The notes below the pieces were generated by a model that worked only from the letters and a program-made list of their open reading frames with translations, was not told where the DNA came from and searched no databases. The position numbers were made by a program, and so were the translations under genes. From NCBI GenBank assembly GCA_002295925.1, contig DBGO01000020.1, positions 1 through 24,803 of the forward strand: a DNA stretch of 24,803 nt, in the 5' to 3' direction. The stretch is from Flavobacteriales bacterium UBA852 (GTDB lineage Bacteria; Bacteroidota; Bacteroidia; Flavobacteriales_E; Vicingaceae). Below, one piece after another: positions 15,185 to 23,182 of the stretch (its first letter is position 1; each line of letters opens with the position of its first letter).

Positions 15185-16360
15185 TTACAGCATTTCAAAA
15201 ATTCCGGCGGCACCTTGTCCGGTACCGATACACATAGTTACCATACCGTATTTACCGTTTCGGCGTTTTAATTCATTAAATATCTGTACCGACAGTTTTG
15301 CTCCCGTACAACCCAATGGGTGACCAAGCGCAATGGCTCCACCGTTTACATTTACTTTTTCACGGTCAAGCCCTAATTCTTTAATTACTGCCACCGATTG
15401 CGAAGCAAATGCCTCATTCAATTCAATTAAATCGATATCATCAAGTGTAAGTCCGGCATGCTCCAATGCAGCAGGAATGGCATAAAGTGGACCCATACCC
15501 ATTACACGGGGTTCCAAACCACGCACCTGATACGTAACCAAGCGAGCAATTGGTTCAATGTTTAATTCTTTCACCATTTTTTCGCTCATTACCATTACAA
15601 AAGCCGCTCCGTCAGATGTTTGCGAAGAGTTTCCGGCAGTTACACTCCCACCTTGAGCAAAAACAGGTTTTAAGCGTGACAAAGCCTCCATAGAAGTTCC
15701 TTTTCGTGGACCTTCATCCGTATCAAAAACATATTTGCGTGTAGCTTTTTTGCCGTCTTTAAAATATTTTTCGGTTACTTCTACCGGTACTATTTCATCT
15801 TTAAACTTACCTTCTTCAATGGCTTTAAGCGCGCGCATATGTGAGGTAAGGGCAAATTCGTCTTGCTCTTCTCTGGTAATTTTGTAATCATTGGCAACTG
15901 CTTCTGCAGTCAGTCCCATTCCCCAATACCAATCCGGATGTTCTTTGGCTACATCGGCATTAGGCACAATTCGCCAGCCTCCAAAAGGAATTGGCGACAT
16001 TGTTTCTACTCCGCCGGCAATAATACAATCGGCTAAACCGGCTTTTATATTTGCTACTGCCAAGGCAATTGTTTGCAATCCGGATGAACAATAACGGTTA
16101 ACGGTCATTCCGGGTACTTTTACCGTATCCAAACCAATTAAGGAAATCATTCGCCCTACGTTTAAACCTTGTTCGGCTTCGGGTGTGGCGTTTCCTACAA
16201 TAACATCGTCAATGCGGTTAGGGTCTAATTGAGGAAAATCTTTTTTCAACATGTATTTAATTACGGTTGCCGCCAAATCATCGGGGCGGGTAAAACGTAA
16301 GCTTCCGCGAGGTGCTTTTCCTACGGCGGTTCTATATCCTGATACTATATATGCTTCCAT
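15185..16360 (-). CDS. fadA: Acetyl-CoA C-acyltransferase (3-ketoacyl-CoA thiolase)
   Basis: Last step of each beta-oxidation cycle: thiolytic cleavage of 3-ketoacyl-CoA to acetyl-CoA and a shortened acyl-CoA. 391 residues, the usual thiolase length. Nucleophile C91 lies in VNRYCSSGLQTIALA, the active-site His is H347 in GHPLGCTGAK, the second Cys is C377 in CIGTGQGAAG, and NEAF is present in LNEAFASQS. The N-terminus 'MEAYIVSGYRTAVGKAPRG' is typical. It lies 52 bases downstream of fadN, with which it acts on the 3-ketoacyl-CoA product. A biosynthetic acetoacetyl-CoA thiolase role is less likely in this operon. Confidence 0.95.
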   Translation of the reverse strand: MEAYIVSGYRTAVGKAPRGSLRFTRPDDLAATVIKYMLKKDFPQLDPNRIDDVIVGNATPEAEQGLNVGRMISLIGLDTVKVPGMTVNRYCSSGLQTIALAVANIKAGLADCIIAGGVETMSPIPFGGWRIVPNADVAKEHPDWYWGMGLTAEAVANDYKITREEQDEFALTSHMRALKAIEEGKFKDEIVPVEVTEKYFKDGKKATRKYVFDTDEGPRKGTSMEALSRLKPVFAQGGSVTAGNSSQTSDGAAFVMVMSEKMVKELNIEPIARLVTYQVRGLEPRVMGMGPLYAIPAALEHAGLTLDDIDLIELNEAFASQSVAVIKELGLDREKVNVNGGAIALGHPLGCTGAKLSVQIFNELKRRNGKYGMVTMCIGTGQGAAGIFEML

Positions 16361-16412
16361 ATTGTTTATTTTTTTGAGTTTTTAAATTTCAATGAATCTG
16401 TCATTGTGAATT

Positions 16413-18818
16413 TTAGTTTCTTAATACTTTTCCTGTGGTAATGATGCTTTGCAAACGTTCGAGTGTTTTCTTTTGCATACACAATTCAACAAACGTTTTT
16501 CTTTCCAAGTCAAGCAAATATTGTTCGGTTACATCTTGCGGATACGATAAATCGCCACCCGTCATTACTTCACCTAATTTGTATGAAATCAATTGGTCGT
16601 GTTCCGAAATATAATTTCCGGCATACATAGAGTTGGCTCCAACGTACACCAGTCCCAAGGCTTCTTTACCCAATACACGAACATCGCTTCTTTCTATTGG
16701 ACGTGTATAGCCTTTTTCTACCATTTGCAACACACATTTTTTTGCGTAAGCCAACTGATAATCACGGTTTACAACTACTTCGTCAATTCCTTTTCTTAAG
16801 TAACCTAAATCGAAGGCTTCATCGGCGCTGGTAGATACTTTTGCCTGACCAATGGTCAAGAATTTTTCGCGGAATACATTTGTACGTATGCCATCACCAT
16901 ACTCATCTGAAGCACGCAATGTCATTTCTTTGGTTCCGCCACCGCCGGGAATTACTCCAACACCAAATTCTACAAGTCCCATATATGTTTCGGCATGTGC
17001 CACCACTTTGTCGGCGTGTAAACACATTTCGCAACCTCCGCCTAATGTAAGGTTATGTGGTGCCACCACTACAGGTACATTTGAATATCGCACGCGCATC
17101 ATGGTGTTTTGGAAAGCACGAACAGCCATATCCAACTCATCGTATTCTTGTTCTACAGCCATCATAAAGATTAAGCCCACATTTGCACCTGCCGAGAAAT
17201 TATCTCCCTCGTTGTAAATTACTACTCCTTTATATTTATCTTCATTTTCGGCAAGGTCTATGGCTTTATTGATGCCTTCCAACACTTCACCTCCAATGGT
17301 ATTCATTTTGGTGTGAATTTCAAGGTTCAACACACCATCGCCTAAGTCTATGATTGTAGTTCCTGCATTTTTCCAAACAGTATTTTCGTCACGCAAGTTA
17401 TCCAATGCCAAGTATTGCTCTTTTCCAGGAATAACTTGATAAGATTTTGATTGAATATCGTAGAAATATTTAACGCCTTTTTCAACCATGTAAAATGATG
17501 TAATACCTGCCGCCAACATTTCATCTACCCAAGCTGCCACTTTATAGCCTTCTTCTTTCATCTTGGCAAAGGTTTTCTCTACTCCGGCGATATCCCACGT
17601 TTCAAAAGGACCTAATTTCCAACCGAAACCTGCTTTTATGGCATCATCTATTTTATACAGTTGCTCAGCTATTTCAGGAATTCGGTGCGAAACATAAGCA
17701 AATAATCCGTAGAATGATTTACGGTAAAATTCGCCTGCTTTGTCTTTTCCTGATAATAATACTTTGGTGCGTTCGGCTAAATTGTCAATGTTTTTAGCCA
17801 TTTCCAAAGTGGCAAATTTCACTTTTTGTTTTGGGCGGTATTCTAATGATTTAAGGTCTAAAACAAGAATTTCTTTTCCTTTTTCGGTTTTTACACGTTT
17901 GTAAAATCCTTGTTTTGTTTTTGAACCCAACCATCCGTTATCGACCATTTTTTGCACGTATGAAGGAATTTCGAATACTTCTCGTGCTTCATCATTCGGA
18001 CAGTTTTCTCTTACTCCATTTGCTACGTGAACCAATGTATCTAAACCTACCACATCACATGTTCTGAAGGTTGCCGATTTTGGACGTCCCAATACCGGAC
18101 CGGTAAGCTTATCCACTTCTTCTACCGTCATATCCATTTCTTCTACCAAATGGAAAAGTGCCATAATTGAATAAACACCTATACGGTTGGCTATAAATGC
18201 CGGCGTATCTTTACACAATACGGTAGTTTTGCCTAAAAAACGTTGTCCGTAATCCATCATAAAATCGACAACTTCGGGCATTGTTTTTTGCGATGGAATA
18301 ATTTCCAACAACTTCAGGTAACGCGGCGGATTGAAAAAGTGTGTTCCCAAAAAGTACTTTTGAAAATCTTCACTTCTGCCGTCCAACATCATATTGATTG
18401 GAATACCGGATGTATTGGATGAAATAAATGTTCCGGGTTTACGGTATTTTTCAATATTTTCAAATACTTTTTTCTTAATGTCAAGATTTTCTACAACTAC
18501 TTCTATAATCCAGTCGACATCAGCAATTTTATGCAAATCGTCTTCTAAATTTCCGGTAGTAATACGCGAAGCATACTTTTTATTGTAGATAGGAGACGGT
18601 TTGCTTTTTAGTGCTGTTTGTAATGCATCGTTGACTATGCGGTTGCGCACTTGTTTGTCTTCAAGTGTTAAACCTTTTGCTTTTTCGGCATCGGTAAGTT
18701 CGCGAGGGACAATATCCAGCAACAATACTTGCACGCCAATATTGGCAAAATGACAAGCAATTCGCGACCCCATTACACCGGAGCCGATTACAGCAACTTT
18801 ATTGATGTGTTTTTTCAT
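16413..18818 (-). CDS. fadN: 3-hydroxyacyl-CoA dehydrogenase/enoyl-CoA hydratase, FadN type
   Basis: Bifunctional enzyme for steps two and three of beta-oxidation. 801 residues with the dehydrogenase first and the hydratase last, the reverse of FadB/FadJ and the order of Bacillus FadN. NAD-binding loop GSGVMG (12-17) in 'VAVIGSGVMGSRIACHFAN'; 'ISSNTSGIPI' and 'GTHFFNPPRYLKLLEIIP' with the catalytic His; a second dehydrogenase C-terminal domain near 300-460. The crotonase part (about 490-700) has NFSAGANVG for the oxyanion hole and both catalytic glutamates, in GGGCEM and in LVEFGVGVIPGGGGTKEM. It is the first enzyme gene, 24 bases after marR, so the whole operon is probably under MarR control. 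Confidence 0.95.
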   Translation of the reverse strand: MKKHINKVAVIGSGVMGSRIACHFANIGVQVLLLDIVPRELTDAEKAKGLTLEDKQVRNRIVNDALQTALKSKPSPIYNKKYASRITTGNLEDDLHKIADVDWIIEVVVENLDIKKKVFENIEKYRKPGTFISSNTSGIPINMMLDGRSEDFQKYFLGTHFFNPPRYLKLLEIIPSQKTMPEVVDFMMDYGQRFLGKTTVLCKDTPAFIANRIGVYSIMALFHLVEEMDMTVEEVDKLTGPVLGRPKSATFRTCDVVGLDTLVHVANGVRENCPNDEAREVFEIPSYVQKMVDNGWLGSKTKQGFYKRVKTEKGKEILVLDLKSLEYRPKQKVKFATLEMAKNIDNLAERTKVLLSGKDKAGEFYRKSFYGLFAYVSHRIPEIAEQLYKIDDAIKAGFGWKLGPFETWDIAGVEKTFAKMKEEGYKVAAWVDEMLAAGITSFYMVEKGVKYFYDIQSKSYQVIPGKEQYLALDNLRDENTVWKNAGTTIIDLGDGVLNLEIHTKMNTIGGEVLEGINKAIDLAENEDKYKGVVIYNEGDNFSAGANVGLIFMMAVEQEYDELDMAVRAFQNTMMRVRYSNVPVVVAPHNLTLGGGCEMCLHADKVVAHAETYMGLVEFGVGVIPGGGGTKEMTLRASDEYGDGIRTNVFREKFLTIGQAKVSTSADEAFDLGYLRKGIDEVVVNRDYQLAYAKKCVLQMVEKGYTRPIERSDVRVLGKEALGLVYVGANSMYAGNYISEHDQLISYKLGEVMTGGDLSYPQDVTEQYLLDLERKTFVELCMQKKTLERLQSIITTGKVLRN

Positions 18819-18842
18819 AATTTATTGGGTTTTAGTTTTTAT

Positions 18843-19292
18843 TTATATTGAATTTTCGGCTTTATAATTTTCTATTTCATCATTTATTTTATGAAAAACA
18901 CTGATGAAAGTATCAATTTCTTCGGGTGATAATTTTGCTTTGATTAAATCATCTAATGTTTTTACTACTTTTTTGGCAATTACCTTTTTCTCTTTACCTA
19001 AATCGGTGAGGTAAATTCCAACTTTTCGTTTATCGTTGGGGTCATTTTTGCGACAAATAAGTCCTTTTTTCTCCATGCTGTTTAACAAACGACTCAAAGA
19101 AGTAGGCTCCCATCCCATTGCTTCTGCCAATTCACCCGAAAGTGTAGGCTTATCATAATGAAGAATTAAAAGCACCAATCCGGTTGCTTGGGTAAGCCCA
19201 TATTTTGCGGCAATATGATTGTACATTTTAAATAAATTTTGCCACGTAGTTCGAATGTAATAATCGAGTGTTATTTCTTTTTTATTTATCAT
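18843..19292 (-). CDS. MarR-family regulator of the fad operon
   Basis: 149-residue winged-helix dimer. The recognition region reads 'PTLSGELAEAMGWEPTSLSR' then 'LLNSMEKKGLICRKNDPNDKRKVGIYLTDLGKE', with the canonical D-x-R wing (DPNDKRK). The flanking helices (1-45 and 115-149) are of the dimerisation type. It is the first gene of the run marR-fadN-fadA-fadE, so a repressor relieved by a fatty acyl-CoA is the natural guess; the ligand is inferred. It probably also represses itself through the palindrome overlapping its -7 box. Confidence 0.9.
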   Translation of the reverse strand: MINKKEITLDYYIRTTWQNLFKMYNHIAAKYGLTQATGLVLLILHYDKPTLSGELAEAMGWEPTSLSRLLNSMEKKGLICRKNDPNDKRKVGIYLTDLGKEKKVIAKKVVKTLDDLIKAKLSPEEIDTFISVFHKINDEIENYKAENSI

Positions 19293-19698
19293 AAACTTTT
19301 GTTTTGAGGGAGTTTAGCGTTTCAAATATAATAAAATTTTATTATGCACGCATAAAATTATGATTATATTTTAAAAAATAATATAAAAATTTACTCTATA
19401 CAAAAAAGTAATCTTCTGTTTTCCGTTGAATGTTAAGCTAAAGAGATACTATTTGCGTTTTTTATAAAAAGATAGAATCTTACCGGATATTGTTTAAAAT
19501 TTAGACACATATTTACACGAATGAGACAATAATGAGAAAGTAAGTTTATGGAAAATCGAATAATTGACCTTTTAAATAAGTTGGTATTTTTTTGATTAAT
19601 GATAGAATATGACGATTCACATGAAATTACATAAATCTACTTATTAATAGACTATTAATGAAATAAATTAAAAATATTTTTATTACTGTATAAAAAAT
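19293..19698. other. AT-rich intergenic region between marR and first Rhs tip
   Basis: 406 bases between two divergent genes. The marR-proximal part holds a -7 box and two inverted repeats (separate entries). The rest is AT-rich with no convincing frame, RNA gene or long repeat, and I see no clear promoter for the Rhs gene. It marks the break between core metabolism and the accessory Rhs array. Confidence 0.6.
19323..19355 (-). promoter_or_regulatory. marR/fad promoter -7 box with overlapping operator palindromes
   Basis: On the minus strand TATATTTG (19330-19323) matches the TAnnTTTG -7 box perfectly. The perfect palindrome ATAATAAAATTTTATTAT (19328-19345) overlaps it by three bases, and a second inverted repeat TTATGC-AC-GCATAA (19342-19355) lies directly upstream. 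Either would occupy the space between -33 and -7, as expected for a MarR operator that blocks RNA polymerase. No clear -33 TTTG was found. Binding is inferred. Confidence 0.6.
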
Positions 19699-20655
19699 AT
19701 GTCTAACTTTATAAAAGTGAATTGTAGAGCTACATATAATCATGAATTTTTAAATTCTCAAATTCTCAATAAAAAAAGAATAAAATACCGCTATTCCTTC
19801 AATACACAAGAGAAGGTTGATGAGATAAGTGGAACGGGCAATCACACAACAGCCCTGTTTTGGGAATATGATAGCAGAATTGGAAGACGGTGGAACGTTG
19901 ACCCAGCTTATAGATGGCTATCCTTATATTCCCCATATTCTACTATGGGCAATAATCCAATTGTTTACACGGATGAAGATGGTGATTTTGTTTGGAATTT
20001 GATTATTGGTGCAATTACTGGAGGAATTGTGGATATGGCTTTTCAAGTTGGAGAACAAATGTTAAGTGGTCAAAATTTTGGTTCTGCCTTAGAGAAAGTC
20101 GTTTGGAAGCAAGTTGGATGGTCAATACTCGAGGGCGCAGGAGATGCTTTATTTAGTAGCCCGGCTGGTATGTTGGCTAAAATGACTAAGAAATTAAGTA
20201 AGTATCCTAAATTAAAAGAGTTAATGGGGGAAATTGGCGAAGTTGTTTATGAAATGGGAAAAGCGGCTCTTAAACAATATAATGAAAAAGGATTAGATGG
20301 CTTGACTGGAGAATGGTTTGCGATGGCTTTTGAAGATGCTCTTATATCTAGGGGGTTAGACCACCTGATTCTTAAAAAAACACCTAGTGTCTCCACAACA
20401 AAAGCTCAAATAGATGCAGCTAAAGATAATTTTGAAAAAGTAATGAAGACAAGCCCAAAAAATGATATTGCCACAAGAGTTTCTGCTAAAAAACAAGTAA
20501 CAAATAGTCTTGAAGCTCATGGTAGTAATGTGATTACACAAGTTTTTAGAAATAATTTAATTAAGAAAGCTGTTACTAAAGGTGCTCAGAATGTAAATAC
20601 TTCTGATGGTGGCGGGCGACCTAAAAGAAAACCTGGACCCATCCCTTCCTTTTAA
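19699..20655 (+). CDS. Orphan Rhs tip 1: Rhs core fused to unknown toxin-like domain
   Basis: 318 residues. Residues about 29-97 are an Rhs-associated core ('KYRYSFNTQEKVDEISGTG', 'EYDSRIGRRWNVDPAYRW', 'YSTMGNNPIVYTDEDGDF') with no YD-repeat shell before it, only a 28-residue N-terminus of no clear type. After the core comes a hydrophobic glycine-rich stretch (WNLIIGAITGGIVDMAFQ, about 99-116), then an alpha-helical Lys-rich region and a basic tail (GGGRPKRKPGPIPSF). This is the layout of a polymorphic-toxin tip separated from its carrier. I cannot assign the enzymatic type; the helical middle could be a pre-toxin or translocation region and the last part (about 240-318) the active unit. The following gene is the likely immunity gene. 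Confidence 0.82.
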   Translation: MSNFIKVNCRATYNHEFLNSQILNKKRIKYRYSFNTQEKVDEISGTGNHTTALFWEYDSRIGRRWNVDPAYRWLSLYSPYSTMGNNPIVYTDEDGDFVWNLIIGAITGGIVDMAFQVGEQMLSGQNFGSALEKVVWKQVGWSILEGAGDALFSSPAGMLAKMTKKLSKYPKLKELMGEIGEVVYEMGKAALKQYNEKGLDGLTGEWFAMAFEDALISRGLDHLILKKTPSVSTTKAQIDAAKDNFEKVMKTSPKNDIATRVSAKKQVTNSLEAHGSNVITQVFRNNLIKKAVTKGAQNVNTSDGGGRPKRKPGPIPSF

Positions 20656-20671
20656 GTTATACAAGTGTAAG

Positions 20672-21211
20672 ATGCTTTTTTGTGTAAAAAATTACAAAGA
20701 CAAGGTTATAATAGGCGAAACTATTTCGTTGCTAAATTTATTTTGGCATCTTGTGGCAATTTCTTTTTTTTTATTTTTTGGGCTTATTTTAATAAAGGTT
20801 AATTTAAATATAGCTGTTTTGTTGTTAATTGTTGGAGTGTATTTTATTTTTAATATTACTGACTATATATTTATGAAGAAGTTAGTAATCGATTTAAAAA
20901 AAAAGAAGATAAAATATAAAACTTTAATCTCTTTTATTTATAAAGAAATTGAGGTAAATAAGTGTAATAAGTTAATTATTTATAATAGTAAGGATGTGCA
21001 TGTTGGAAAGAATCGTATTTATGAAATAAAAGCGATTCATGTAGATGTTTTATTAAAGAATAATAACCTTATTTCCATAGCTACTTTTTCGTATGATAAT
21101 GATGACCATACATTGATTTCAATTAAAGATATAAAAAAAGATGCTGTAAGACTAAAAGAAATTTTTATGAATTTAAAAGTTGAAACAGAGTTAAAAATTA
21201 AAGAATGCTAA
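20672..21211 (+). CDS. Candidate immunity protein 1 (two-helix membrane protein)
   Basis: 179 residues from ATG at 20672, 16 bases after the Rhs tip stop; the frame is open further upstream but those residues lie within the toxin-gene end. Two adjacent hydrophobic helices (LLNLFWHLVAISFFLFFGLI and VNLNIAVLLLIVGVYFIFNI, about residues 19-65) are followed by a cytoplasmic-looking Lys/Ile-rich domain (KKLVIDLKKKKIKYKTLIS). No recognised family; the fold resembles PH-like membrane proteins only loosely. Its position directly after an Rhs tip and its very low GC match other toxin-immunity pairs. A membrane location hints that the toxin acts at or through the membrane. Confidence 0.7.
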   Translation: MLFCVKNYKDKVIIGETISLLNLFWHLVAISFFLFFGLILIKVNLNIAVLLLIVGVYFIFNITDYIFMKKLVIDLKKKKIKYKTLISFIYKEIEVNKCNKLIIYNSKDVHVGKNRIYEIKAIHVDVLLKNNNLISIATFSYDNDDHTLISIKDIKKDAVRLKEIFMNLKVETELKIKEC

Positions 21212-21745
21212 AATTTAAAATTAACAATATCCCTGTACTTTTCAATATTTGTGCTGCATGGTCAAAATATCAGGTTCTTCGTGCATAGAAGCAATAATTT
21301 CTTAACTCATATAAGATTTGAATTTCCTAACCGTATCGCTTAGTTTACCAATTTTACCAGAGAGAATACCCTTGCTGCCGCAAGCTTATAACTTGTGGCT
21401 ATATCAAACAAAAAAATTATTGGTAAGACTTTTTAGTTTTGGTATCTCTTAGTAAAGCATCCAGTAATTTAAGGGCAGTATCCCAACCATTCGATCGGCT
21501 GTGCCGAGTGATTAATATTACCATTGTTTTTAACATATTGCAAAGTAAGAAAAAACAAAAAAAATGGAACAAAGTAAAGTTGGATTTGTTAAAGACAATA
21601 TGCTTAGCTGCAAGCTAAAGCATAACAGTGCGGTGTACAGTTCGGAGTTTCTTTTTAGTCTTTTTCGTCCCCTTTTCCCTTTCCTGCCCATCTTTAATTC
21701 AAAAAAGTTTTCCAACAAAAACAAAAAATCACTAACTTTAACCCA
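21212..21745. other. Intergenic region with decayed coding fragments
   Basis: 534 bases between module 1 and module 2. The minus strand has short open pieces in different frames: a 39-codon frame at 21536-21417 (MLKTMVILITRHSR...), an overlapping frame reading NHSAQPIEWLGYCP, and further down GILSGKIGKLSDTVRKF followed by a stop. These look like remnants of a gene broken by frameshifts and stops, though I cannot name it. The right half is richer in C and T on the plus strand (21650-21700) and holds a hairpin at 21599-21624. Confidence 0.45.
21599..21624. repeat. Near-perfect hairpin before Rhs module 2
   Basis: TATGCTTAGCT and AGCTAAAGCATA are inverted copies around GCA, with one extra A in the right arm. 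It is about 120 bases before the Rhs tip 2 start and is followed by ACAGTGCGGTGTACAG. It may be a recombination or end structure of a mobile cassette, or a terminator-like fold; no T-run follows. Confidence 0.5.
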
Positions 21746-22711
21746 ATGCGCCACACCTTCACATACCACCAAAACACCCATCCAAACTTTTTATGGAGTT
21801 TTGGGAGCAAAAAGCGTGCAGGCGTGGTTTATGAGTATTCCTTTCAAGCGCAAGAACACGACGACGAGATAAAAGGCCCGGGCAACAGCATCAATTACAA
21901 ATACCGCATGCACGATACCCGTTTAGGGCGTTTCTTTGCTATTGACCCACTCTCCTCGAAATATCCATGGAACTCTCCTTATGCTTTTGCAGAAAATGAG
22001 ATTATTAGATTTATTGAATTAGAAGGTCTTGAGAAAGGAGGGAATTATTATGATTACTCAAATGCAGGCGGATTATCCACAGAGAACGCATATTATAAGA
22101 GCATTGAAACTAAATTTAAAGCTAATATAGATAAATCAACAGATGATGCAATAATGAAATCAGGAAGTATTTTATCAGCTAGCATGGGACTATTTTCAGA
22201 GTTTTTATTAGGGAATGGACCGACAGAAAGAAATTTTGAACCAGATCATGTAATGACAAATTCTCTAAAGTATTCTAAATTAACTAATTCAGCTTTAGAT
22301 GCATATGTGAAAGGATTTAGTGATTATCAAAATAATTTGAGAAATGAGCCACCAAATCAATATGGCGCAGAATTTTTAATGCCGATACTAGATGATAGTG
22401 ACCCAGTTACAGAAAACTCTAGTGCAGTTCAGTATATTGGAAGTGCAACTTTTTATTTTTCTTTAGATAAAGAGAATAAAATTTTAAATATTCAAGTAAT
22501 TGATTATAAAACTCCAGAATCGTTATTCTATCATATACCTGGTACAGAATATTTTGAACATGAAAGAGATGGAGGGTGGTCTCCAATGGGAACGACAATA
22601 CAAATTTATAACTTTTCTTTTACATATGAAGAAATAAAAGATATGTTTGGCGTTGATTTAAATATTGAAGACATGAGTCATGTAAATAGAATGCAAAGTA
22701 AAATGGAATAA
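21746..22711 (+). CDS. Orphan Rhs tip 2: Rhs core fused to unknown toxin-like domain
   Basis: 321 residues. The first 28 residues (to GVVYE) are of odd composition, then a Bacteroidota Rhs core at about 29-96: YEYSFQAQEHDDEIKGPGNS, 'YRMHDTRLGRFFAIDPLSSK', 'PWNSPYAFAENEIIRFIELEGLE'. The tip (97-321) is AT-rich and unlike tips 1 and 3; it has a mildly hydrophobic stretch (SILSASMGLFSEFLLG, 141-156) and a beta-rich second half (AVQYIGSATFYFSLDKENKI, 'GTTIQIYNFSFTYEEI'). I recognise no toxin family. The start at 21746 is the first in-frame ATG before the core; it may be a recombination by-product rather than a designed start. The candidate immunity gene follows after 11 bases. Confidence 0.82.
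   Translation: MRHTFTYHQNTHPNFLWSFGSKKRAGVVYEYSFQAQEHDDEIKGPGNSINYKYRMHDTRLGRFFAIDPLSSKYPWNSPYAFAENEIIRFIELEGLEKGGNYYDYSNAGGLSTENAYYKSIETKFKANIDKSTDDAIMKSGSILSASMGLFSEFLLGNGPTERNFEPDHVMTNSLKYSKLTNSALDAYVKGFSDYQNNLRNEPPNQYGAEFLMPILDDSDPVTENSSAVQYIGSATFYFSLDKENKILNIQVIDYKTPESLFYHIPGTEYFEHERDGGWSPMGTTIQIYNFSFTYEEIKDMFGVDLNIEDMSHVNRMQSKME
21781..21980 (+). repeat. Rhs-core direct repeat, copy A
   Basis: Pairs with 23221-23420 at a constant offset of 1440 bases with no gaps. I count 18 mismatches in the first 180 bases; 21831-21900 has only one mismatch. It encodes the start of the Rhs core and is richer in GC than the tips that follow. Confidence 0.9.
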
Positions 22712-22722
22712 AAAAATAACAA

Positions 22723-23118
22723 ATGAATAAGAGGGGAATTTTAATATTTTTTTGTGCTATTTTAATTGTACTATTAATAGTATTTTTTATAAAAAATTAT
22801 CTGACACCACATTTTGAGGGTATTTATATATATGAAAAAAATAATGAAACTATAGAACTAACAAACGAAGGTGTTTATTTTAGAAAATACTTTTTTGATG
22901 GGAAAAGTAGGATAGATACTGGCAAATGGTGGGTAGGTGAAAAGTCGCACATTTGGTTAACTAATTGGGTGCCTGATAAAAGAGATAGAGAATTTTTTAA
23001 AAATGATTCTTCTATTCTAATTGGAGTGCCTTTTGAGAGAAGTATAAATGGAAATGTTAAGTCTATTGTAATTAATCGTGATTTAAACAAGGTATACAAA
23101 AGAGATAAAACAAACTAA
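22723..23118 (+). CDS. Candidate immunity protein 2 (single-helix exported protein)
   Basis: 131 residues. A single N-terminal hydrophobic helix (ILIFFCAILIVLLIVFFIK, about 5-24) after MNKRG suggests a membrane-anchored protein whose body is in the periplasm. The body has a small beta-rich pattern (FEGIYIYEKNNETIELTNEG, 'GKWWVGEKSHIWLTNWV', 'SIVINRDLNKVYKRD') with several tryptophans, like compact immunity proteins of polymorphic toxin systems, but I cannot name the family. It starts 11 bases after the Rhs tip 2 stop. A periplasmic immunity body suggests a toxin acting in the envelope; this is inference. Confidence 0.7.
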   Translation: MNKRGILIFFCAILIVLLIVFFIKNYLTPHFEGIYIYEKNNETIELTNEGVYFRKYFFDGKSRIDTGKWWVGEKSHIWLTNWVPDKRDREFFKNDSSILIGVPFERSINGNVKSIVINRDLNKVYKRDKTN

Positions 23119-23182
23119 AAAATAATTAACCTATCAGAAGTTCGTAACACTCCTCAATAGGGAATCATAGTTAAAATTAAAT

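Noticed and set aside
14698..15237. 179-codon open frame on the plus strand opposite fadE/fadA
   Set aside because: It is Ser/Phe/Asn-rich, has no motif, and lies across two well-supported genes on the other strand; it is a shadow frame.
21564..21872. 102-codon plus-strand frame overlapping the start of Rhs tip 2
   Set aside because: It runs out of frame through the conserved Rhs core DNA and shows no protein-like features of its own.
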